This document shows positions 1-5,148 of a stretch of 9,627 nucleotides of DNA, in pieces; position 1 is the first letter of the stretch, and each line of letters opens with the position of its first letter. The notes beneath the pieces were generated by a model that saw nothing but the letters and a program-made list of their open reading frames with translations, was not told the DNA's origin and made no database searches. The stretch is from Calditrichia bacterium (GTDB lineage Bacteria > Calditrichota > Calditrichia > RBG-13-44-9). Where the stretch lies: contig JALXCH010000664.1 in NCBI GenBank assembly GCA_026991005.1, forward strand, positions 1 to 9,627, written 5' to 3'. The position numbers were made by a program, and so were the translations under genes.

Positions 1-6
1 AGTTTG

Positions 7-35
7 TTGACTTAAAAAAATTATTCATATAAATT
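7..35 (+). promoter_or_regulatory. Candidate sigma70-type promoter for the 74-556 gene
   Basis: TTGACT at 7-12 resembles a -35 box. An AT-rich -10 region follows: TATAAA at 28-33 (15-bp spacer) or TAAATT at 30-35 (17-bp spacer). Transcription would start near 40, giving a leader of about 30 nt before the start at 74. The -35 match is good and the -10 is ambiguous, so this is an inference from sequence only. Confidence 0.4.
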
Positions 36-73
36 TAAACAGATATTTTCTAACCAAATTAAGGAGAGAGATA

Positions 74-556
74 ATGAAAAAATTTTTGTTGTTGTTTGTT
101 CTGGCTTTTACCATGCTGGCTTATTCCCAGGAAAATGCCTATATGGAACTTTTGCGTTCGGATTTAAAGACGCAAAAGAAAGCGGTGATTGTTAATGTGA
201 TGGATTTTTCTGATGCAGAATCTAAAATTTTCTGGCCGATTTATCGGGAATACGAAGCGGAACGGGAAAAGCTGGGCGACCGGACGGTGGCGCTGCTTAA
301 AGATTATGTAGAAAATTTTGAAAATTTAACTAACGAAAAAGCGGAAAAGTTGGTAAAAGAAAGTTTTGATATCAAAGAAAAAAAATTGAAGTTGAAAAAG
401 AAATATTTCAATAAAGTGAAAAAGGCACTCAATCCAGTGCGGGCGGCTCAATGGATTCAGCTCGAAAATCAACTGGATTTGATTATGGAAGTTCAAATTG
501 CTGAACAGTTGCCCCTTATCGAACCGGATGATGTTCCGGCTCCGGATCATAAATAA
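74..556 (+). CDS. Small exported helical protein, Spy/CpxP-like in style, function unknown
   Basis: A 160-residue protein. The N-terminus (MKKFLLLFVLAFTMLAYS) is a Sec signal peptide with likely cleavage after Ser18; there is no lipobox Cys, so the product should be free in the periplasm. The mature part looks all-helical and highly charged: DFSDAESKIFWPIYREYE at about 45-62, a central 'L..KA..L' segment, then a Lys-rich helix at about 100-118 and an amphipathic helix containing 'QLENQLD'. This pattern resembles a conserved family of uncharacterised exported proteins related in style to the LTxxQ/Spy-CpxP chaperones, but a true LTxxQ repeat is not visible. The start is fixed by AAGGAGAG at 61-68, five bases before ATG. 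The gene appears monocistronic, with a promoter-like sequence upstream and a hairpin terminator at 571-606. The open frame is certain; the functional comparison is weak. Confidence 0.9.
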   Translation: MKKFLLLFVLAFTMLAYSQENAYMELLRSDLKTQKKAVIVNVMDFSDAESKIFWPIYREYEAEREKLGDRTVALLKDYVENFENLTNEKAEKLVKESFDIKEKKLKLKKKYFNKVKKALNPVRAAQWIQLENQLDLIMEVQIAEQLPLIEPDDVPAPDHK

Positions 557-570
557 ATTTTCTCAAGATG

Positions 571-606
571 AAAAGCGGTTGAGGGGTCTTCCTTCGACCG
601 TTTTTG
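571..606 (+). terminator. Rho-independent terminator after the 74-556 gene
   Basis: CGGTTGAGG (576-584) pairs with CCTTCGACCG (591-600) with one G-T wobble and one bulged T, around a 6-nt loop (585-590). TTTTTG follows directly, and the A4 at 571-574 can extend the pairing into the T tract. It lies 14 bp after the stop codon. Confidence 0.75.
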
Positions 607-675
607 TTTCTGCACATCAGATGTAATCATCCGTTACAATTATTAAACCGTTTTAATTTTAAATAAGGTGATATG

Positions 676-1359
676 ATGAAATATCAAATCTTTATGGAGC
701 CTCGTTTCCGCTGGGGAATGGCTGTGCTTTTAGCTGTTTTGATTCTGGGATCTTTACCTGCTTATGCTCAAACAATTACCCCCATGTATGAAAGTGGGCA
801 TTCTCGCGGTTTCGAGATTACTCCTTTTGTAGGCTACCAGTTTGGTGGCAGTCATCATGTGTATGATGGGGAAATGAATATCGATGATAGTGAGAATTTC
901 GGGGTATCTCTCAATTTTGATTTACCCTACAAGCAGGGAACCCAATTGGAATTGTTGTGGATTATGCAAAAATCCCGTTTGGATAAAAAGAATTATATGT
1001 CCGGGATTACAGAATCGCTTTTCGATATGTACACCCATTATATGCAGATTGGTGGAATTTACGGTTTGGAGCGGAATAATGTGCTGCCGTTTGTGTCTCT
1101 GGCTTTTGGAGCGGTGTTGTTCCATCCCACCAGTGCTCGCTATTCCGACGAGTGGTTCTTTTCTGCCTCCCTGGGTGGGGGATTGAAGTTTTATTTAAAT
1201 AATCGATTGGGATTGCGATTGCAGGCTCGGGCTCTCTTTCCCCTTATCTGGGGTAGTGGCGGCTTGTGGTGTGGAACTGGTGGTTGTTCGGTGGGAATCG
1301 GTTCCACAACATCCATTGTACAGGGTGATGTAACCGCCGGGATAATTATTCGGTTGTAG
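676..1359 (+). CDS. Small outer-membrane beta-barrel protein (porin-like / OmpW-style)
   Basis: About 227 residues. The signal peptide has an unusually long n-region before a hydrophobic core (MAVLLAVLILGSLPAYA), with predicted cleavage at AYA|QT near residue 31. The mature protein alternates amphipathic strands and turns: FEITPFVGYQFG, FGVSLNFDLPY, GTQLELLWIMQ, YMQIGGIYGLE, NVLPFVSLAFGAVLF, FFSASLGGGLKFYL, LGLRLQARALFP and GDVTAGIIIRL. That is about eight strands, as in the generic outer-membrane beta-barrel domain. The only two cysteines sit in a late loop (WCGTGGC, residues 199 and 204) and could form a disulfide. ATGs occur at 673 and 676; AAGGTG at 665-670 leaves only 2 nt before the first but 5 nt before the second, so 676 is preferred. 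The ligand or role is unknown. It precedes two DUF4136 lipoproteins and may belong functionally with them. Confidence 0.88.
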   Translation: MKYQIFMEPRFRWGMAVLLAVLILGSLPAYAQTITPMYESGHSRGFEITPFVGYQFGGSHHVYDGEMNIDDSENFGVSLNFDLPYKQGTQLELLWIMQKSRLDKKNYMSGITESLFDMYTHYMQIGGIYGLERNNVLPFVSLAFGAVLFHPTSARYSDEWFFSASLGGGLKFYLNNRLGLRLQARALFPLIWGSGGLWCGTGGCSVGIGSTTSIVQGDVTAGIIIRL

Positions 1360-1370
1360 TTTGAGTAATA

Positions 1371-1491
1371 ATGAGTTTATTGTGCTTGTAAGAGAAGGTT
1401 TCGCAAACTGAAGTTTGCCTTACAGATGCGCAAACTAAAGTTTGCGCTACATACAATAAATGGGTGGAAATCTAAAAAATATGAGTTTATT
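1371..1491. repeat. REP/MITE-like palindromic element bracketed by an 11-bp direct repeat
   Basis: Two related palindromes lie in the gap between genes. GCAAACTGAAGTTTGC at 1403-1418 has a 7-bp stem. At 1428-1447 a 9-bp perfect stem, GCGCAAACT/AGTTTGCGC, surrounds a central AA. TGTAAG (1387-1392) and CTTACA (1419-1424) form an outer stem around the first palindrome, and TTTATTGT (1376-1383) with ACAATAAA (1453-1460) forms an 8-bp inverted repeat around the pair. ATGAGTTTATT occurs exactly at 1371-1381 and again at 1481-1491. The arrangement resembles REP doublets or small non-autonomous elements. No transposase is in the window. The palindromes may also act as a transcription barrier after the upstream gene. 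Confidence 0.7.
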
Positions 1492-1587
1492 TTAATTCGG
1501 TAAAGGAGACCTGGAAAATTTTTTTGTAATGAACCTAATTTTTTTCCGCCTTCAGACTAATGAACTCATTTTTTTTAAAATTAAATC

Positions 1588-1596
1588 AGGAAGGAG
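1588..1596 (+). promoter_or_regulatory. Strong Shine-Dalgarno site fixing the 1603 start
   Basis: AGGAAGGAG ends 6 bases before the ATG at 1603. It is one of the best Shine-Dalgarno matches in the window, together with AGGAGG at 2191-2196 before the next gene. Confidence 0.8.
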
Positions 1597-1602
1597 TTTA
1601 CA

Positions 1603-2157
1603 ATGAAATTGGTGAAAATAGCCATCATCGGAATTGCCATTCTATTTATAGTTGGTTGTTCCAGTATGTCGGTGGTTTCTGATTGGGATCATGCCACTGA
1701 CTTCAGCAAGTTTAAAACGTTTCGTTTTTATGATGGCGATCCCATGCCGGGAGATGAATTAGCCAAGCATCCCCTGATTCAGAAACGGGTACAGGAAACA
1801 GTTGCTCGAATTCTGGAAAACAAAGGTTTTCAGAAAACCGATTCGGACAATCCGGATATGCTGGTGGTTGTTCACGCGGGCATCAAGGAACGAATGAGCG
1901 TAACCAATTGGGGTGGTTACGGCTGGTACGATCCCTGGTGGGGTCCGGTAGGATATCGCAATGTGGATGTGTATCAGTACGAAGAAGGAACGCTCATTAT
2001 TGATATTGTAGATGTCCAGCGGAAACAACTTGTTTGGCGGGGAATGGCAACCGATGTGATTAAGGGTTACAAAGATCCCCAGAAAATTCAGGCCAATCTG
2101 GATTACATTGTCGAGCAGATTCTGGCTAAATTTCCCCCTAAAACGGCAAGCAAATAA
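1603..2157 (+). CDS. DUF4136-family lipoprotein
   Basis: 184 residues. A short hydrophobic signal ends in the lipobox IVGC (Cys19), followed by Ser-Ser, so the product should be lipid-anchored at the membrane, probably the outer membrane. The mature start 'SVVSDWDHATDFSKFKTFRF' (about 23-42) is the DUF4136 hallmark: a beta strand followed by D-F-S-K/R-F-K-T-F. A helix around 58-74 (IQKRVQETVARILENKGF), a strand around 85-92 (DMLVVVHA), an aromatic Trp/Gly/Tyr loop at 103-118, and the strand pair 'EGTLIIDIVDVQRKQLVWRG' (128-147) complete the fold, with a final helix carrying 'IVEQILAKFPP'. Family members have no established biochemical role. It lies 43 bp before a second DUF4136 lipoprotein, so the two are probably co-transcribed. 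Confidence 0.93.
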   Translation: MKLVKIAIIGIAILFIVGCSSMSVVSDWDHATDFSKFKTFRFYDGDPMPGDELAKHPLIQKRVQETVARILENKGFQKTDSDNPDMLVVVHAGIKERMSVTNWGGYGWYDPWWGPVGYRNVDVYQYEEGTLIIDIVDVQRKQLVWRGMATDVIKGYKDPQKIQANLDYIVEQILAKFPPKTASK

Positions 2158-2200
2158 TTCATTAGGATAGTTAAAATTAGATAATTTTACAGGAGGTATA

Positions 2201-2887
2201 ATGAAGTTTTCTCCCAAAACCAATCGCGTTATTCTTTTTTCTGCTTTTGCGATTATATTTGGATTTATGATGGTATTCACATCCTGTTATCCGGGAGATC
2301 CCCTCAGTGTGAGCCAGATGGATCTGGTTATTACGTTATTCGATAAGAATACGGATTTTTCGAGATTTAAGACTTACGTGCTGCCGGATACGGTAGTATT
2401 TTTAGTGGATTCCACCCAGCAGGATGAAGTAGATCATTCCTATGATGATTTTATTTTGTCTAAAGTTCGGGAGAATATTGAGCGCATGGGATTTGTTGAG
2501 GAAGAGCATCCCGAACAAAACAAACCGGACGCTGTATTTTTGATAGCGGTAACCAATCAGGAGTACAGAGGTTATTATGGCGGATACTGGGACTGGTGGG
2601 GCTGGTATCCCGGCTGGGGCTGGTGGGGTTATCCTCCCGGTTGGGGCTGGTATTATCCCCCGTATTACCCCGGAGGAAGTTATTCCTTTACCACTGGAAC
2701 TATTTTCATTTCCATGCTGGATATTAAAAATTTTGACGAAGAAAATAAAGTCATGCCCATTCCCTGGGTGGCAGCCTTAAATGGAGTAATTGAAGATAAT
2801 TCGGCTAATATTAAAAGCCGTATCGAAACCAACATTAAAAAGGCGTTCGATCAGTCTGAATATCTCGGTGCGGGAAAATCGCATTAG
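2201..2887 (+). CDS. DUF4136-like lipoprotein with a Trp/Tyr/Gly/Pro-rich insert
   Basis: 228 residues. A hydrophobic signal ends in the lipobox FTSC (Cys29). 'LVITLFDKNTDFSRFKTYVLPD' (42-63) matches the DUF4136 N-terminal motif, and a helix around 84-97, a strand at 110-118 (DAVFLIAVT) and the strand around 164-176 (TTGTIFISMLDIK) follow the family order. Between them, residues 122-158 form an extreme low-complexity insert: of 37 residues, 9 are Trp, 10 Tyr, 10 Gly and 6 Pro. The equivalent loop of the upstream paralogue (GGYGWYDPWWGP) is a short version. A C-terminal helix 'NIKSRIETNIKKAF' (203-216) also matches. AGGAGG at 2191-2196 fixes the start. Similar domain order but limited identity suggests an old duplication. 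The function is unknown; the insert could bind sugars or peptidoglycan, or mediate self-association, but this is speculation. Confidence 0.9.
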   Translation: MKFSPKTNRVILFSAFAIIFGFMMVFTSCYPGDPLSVSQMDLVITLFDKNTDFSRFKTYVLPDTVVFLVDSTQQDEVDHSYDDFILSKVRENIERMGFVEEEHPEQNKPDAVFLIAVTNQEYRGYYGGYWDWWGWYPGWGWWGYPPGWGWYYPPYYPGGSYSFTTGTIFISMLDIKNFDEENKVMPIPWVAALNGVIEDNSANIKSRIETNIKKAFDQSEYLGAGKSH

Positions 2888-2984
2888 GAAAACTGAACAG
2901 ATGCTGCACAAAATTTGAAAAAGTAATGTAGGGGTAAACAGCCTCTTTTATTTAGTGATGAGGTATAAAACGGAGAGAAAAAAT

Positions 2985-3599
2985 ATGAAGATAAAACCAG
3001 TCATTATCGCTCTTGTTGTGCTGCTTTTTGGGCTGGCAACCAGTCAGGCACAGGAGTCGTACGGTGTTTTGAATTACGGAATTTCTTTTCCCACGGGGTA
3101 CACCAAGGATTACATTAGCAGTACCAGCTTTCGGGGATTCGGTTTTGAATTCGGAAAATATGTGACTTCCAGCCTGGCGCTGGGTGTTTCGGTAAACTGG
3201 CATGTTTTTTACGAGCGCACCAGTGAACGGATTCGTCTGGATAATGGTGATATTTCGGGAGTCCAGGATCGTTACATTAATAATTTTCCTTTAATGTTGA
3301 GTGCTCGATATGTCTTTCTGCACGATGCCGCAATTCATCCCTATGTGGGATTAAACGTGGGGGTATATCGTTTTCTTCAGCGAATGGATATCGGGATTTA
3401 TTCCTTTGAGTCCGGAACCTGGCAATTTGGCCTGGCCCCCAAAGTGGGTTTTTTCTTCCCCATTCGTCCTGATATCATGTTTATGATTTCCGGGACTTAC
3501 CAGTGGGTGAATAATGTAAAAACGATCGGGGGAAATAAGGAAAACTTCCCATATGTTACTTTAAAAGTGGGATTTGCATACGAATTGGGCTGGTATTAA
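2985..3599 (+). CDS. Small outer-membrane beta-barrel protein
   Basis: 204 residues from ATG 2985. The frame is also open upstream (GTG 2955, ATG 2958), but GGAGAG at 2972-2977 lies 7 nt before 2985, and only this start gives a clean signal peptide (MKIKPVIIALVVLLFGLATSQA, cleaved near residue 22). Alternating strands are clear: YGVLNYGISFPTG, RGFGFEFGKYV, SLALGVSVNWHVFYE, NFPLMLSARYVFL, IHPYVGLNVGVYRF, QFGLAPKVGFFFPI, DIMFMISGTYQWV and YVTLKVGFAYELGWY. This is about eight strands, typical of the OMP beta-barrel domain, ending in Tyr. 'IHPYVGLNVGVYRF' is a signature seen in many OmpA-like or OmpW-like small barrels. It closes the lipoprotein cluster with a 97-bp gap and a strong terminator. 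It shows no clear close similarity to the 676-1359 barrel beyond the fold. Confidence 0.88.
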   Translation: MKIKPVIIALVVLLFGLATSQAQESYGVLNYGISFPTGYTKDYISSTSFRGFGFEFGKYVTSSLALGVSVNWHVFYERTSERIRLDNGDISGVQDRYINNFPLMLSARYVFLHDAAIHPYVGLNVGVYRFLQRMDIGIYSFESGTWQFGLAPKVGFFFPIRPDIMFMISGTYQWVNNVKTIGGNKENFPYVTLKVGFAYELGWY

Positions 3600-3631
3600 A
3601 ATTTGGTTGCATAAAATTTGAATTGTGTTAG

Positions 3632-3669
3632 AAGCCTTTCGGTGCCGGATTTTACCGAAAGGCTTTTTT
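3632..3669 (+). terminator. Strong Rho-independent terminator after the 2985-3599 gene
   Basis: AAGCCTTTCGGT (3632-3643) and ACCGAAAGGCTT (3654-3665) form a perfect 12-bp stem with a 10-nt loop, running into six T residues (3664-3669). It is oriented for plus-strand transcription. The opposite strand has no comparable T run, so it probably serves the minus-strand convergent gene poorly. Confidence 0.93.
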
Positions 3670-3830
3670 ATTCCCGTTTCGGATTTTTCTTGATGTTGCT
3701 TCAGTTCAGGCCTCATAGGTTTGGAGATGAACACCAAAGAAGGTGAAATTATCAGATCGCCCCGAACGCACTTTCGGATTAAAAATAACCGGGTAGTTCC
3801 CGATTTATCCATATGGGAAGAGCATGGGAA

Positions 3831-5132
3831 TTACCATTCCCACTGCAAATAAAATGTGAAGTAATTACTTCCCCCGTTCACCCGCCCAAAATGTTGCGCC
3901 AATTCATAAATACCGGAACGATGATGGACCCCGTAGCCAAACCAGAGTTTCTGTAAGCGTTCTCCCAGAAGGTCTCCCACATTGAAGTCGTAGCTCCAAT
4001 CCAGATAGTTCAGAAATTTCACTGTTTCGTACCCTTTCTGCTCAAAGCCGGTTCGCTCGATGTAAGTGATATGGGTAATGTAGGAGAAACCTTCCGCTCC
4101 GCCCAGCCGCCAGCGAAGAGGCCAGGTAAAATTCAGGTACACTTTTAGTGCCAGTACAAACTCCAATGCACTGATCTGAATAGAAGATGGCCAATGGTAA
4201 ACAACTCCCGGCGAGAGATAAATATCGATAGGGATTCCCAATAGTTCGTCCGTAAGAGGATGGCCGTAAAAAAGAGAAGTAAGCTGGTTGCCAAAACTAT
4301 CCGGAGAGACCTGAAAAAAATTAGTATGCCAGAAGTCCGAATGGGTCGCCCAGCCGTGAGCCACCCGTACGTACGCCCGATTGTGTAGATTGCGCTTTCG
4401 CGGTTGCGTGGGGTCATTTGCAAAACCGAATCCAAGCTGGAGTTCTCCGGAGTAGGCATCGGTAACAAAAGGTGATTTTCGTGCCCTGTCTCCAATCCGG
4501 GTAAGGTGCCCTAACGCCATTACCGAAAAATTGCTCCACACGTGCACACTGGCCAGGAATCCCAGGGAATAATCCACACCCCAATCAATTAGTTGCAGCG
4601 TAAGCCCATAATAGTGAGAATTGTAATTACGGCTTTTTATTTTTGCCTGAAAGTAGGGAATAAACAGGTACCGCTGATTGCGCAATTCCATTCCAATCCG
4701 CCAGTTGGAAGACGTGTTGGATTGGAGATCAAGCAAGGCTTCCGCATCTAAAAAAAGTTTTGGGGTAAGGTAGTACCGCAGCTGAAGACCGTAGTTTAGA
4801 TTGGTGGGTTGAACTTTATTCTGATACTTATCCGGTAGATCGACAAAATGGATGCGTCCAATGGCGTTAACTTGTATCGAAGGTTGGGGACGATACAGGT
4901 GGATTCCCCCGGCAATTCCCCGAAAATACATCCGCTTCCCCTCGTAAAAGAGCATGGGAATGGCACTGTAAATTTGCTTCTGCTCCTGGGTTAGGTAGGG
5001 AATGGTAGCGGAACGGAACATGATTCCTATTGCCCAGGTTTGTTCGGGATGCGCAACCTGTCCCACCTGCCTCGCCAAAGTAGCTGTAAAAAGAAGCAGA
5101 AGGGCGAACAATGCCAGATACAAATGTTTCAT
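3831..5132 (-). CDS. Two-part outer-membrane protein: MipA/OmpV barrel joined to a PagL-like HHRSG...GGSN barrel
   Basis: 433 residues. The signal peptide ends at TLA|R (about residue 20). Residues 32-237 follow the MipA/OmpV family in order: 'WAIGIMFRSATIPY', 'AIPMLFYEGKRMYFRG' (57-72), 'YYGL' (174-177) and 'LTRIGDRARKSPFVTDAYSG' (210-229), close to the E. coli MipA C-terminal pattern 'YTRLSDEVTDSPMV'. A second region, 250-433, has strand-rich sequence with 'GHPLTDELLGIPIDIYLSPG' (290-309), 'GAEGFSY' (345-351), 'KGYETVKFLNYLDWS' (366-380), 'HHRSG' (403-407) and 'GGSN' before a C-terminal Trp. His404-x-Ser406 resembles the HxS active-site pair of lipid A 3-O-deacylase PagL, but I cannot place the catalytic Glu. 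It starts 16 bp after the MscS gene's stop, so it is co-transcribed; its ribosome site is weak. The envelope role and any enzymatic activity are inferred. Confidence 0.88.
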   Translation of the reverse strand: MKHLYLALFALLLLFTATLARQVGQVAHPEQTWAIGIMFRSATIPYLTQEQKQIYSAIPMLFYEGKRMYFRGIAGGIHLYRPQPSIQVNAIGRIHFVDLPDKYQNKVQPTNLNYGLQLRYYLTPKLFLDAEALLDLQSNTSSNWRIGMELRNQRYLFIPYFQAKIKSRNYNSHYYGLTLQLIDWGVDYSLGFLASVHVWSNFSVMALGHLTRIGDRARKSPFVTDAYSGELQLGFGFANDPTQPRKRNLHNRAYVRVAHGWATHSDFWHTNFFQVSPDSFGNQLTSLFYGHPLTDELLGIPIDIYLSPGVVYHWPSSIQISALEFVLALKVYLNFTWPLRWRLGGAEGFSYITHITYIERTGFEQKGYETVKFLNYLDWSYDFNVGDLLGERLQKLWFGYGVHHRSGIYELAQHFGRVNGGSNYFTFYLQWEW

Positions 5133-5148
5133 TCTCTGTACCTAATTT

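Noticed and set aside
634..664. Promoter for the first small barrel (TTACAA near 634 and TTTAAA near 658)
   Set aside because: The boxes are poor matches in AT-rich sequence and could be placed several ways, so no specific call is justified.
1759..2280. Minus-strand frame of 173 codons opposite the DUF4136 genes
   Set aside because: It lies antisense to two well-supported lipoprotein genes, with no domain, signal or ribosome site.
2955..2984. Upstream starts GTG 2955 and ATG 2958 for the second small barrel
   Set aside because: They add a charged stretch (MRYKTERKN) before the signal peptide and lack a Shine-Dalgarno site, whereas 2985 has GGAGAG at a good distance.
3778..3802. Possible terminator for the minus-strand MipA-like gene (CGGG/CCCG hairpin followed by five T on the minus strand)
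   Set aside because: The stem is only 4 bp and is separated from the T run by 4 nt. Nearby GGGAAT/ATTCCC at 3826-3841 overlaps the stop codon and has no T tract.
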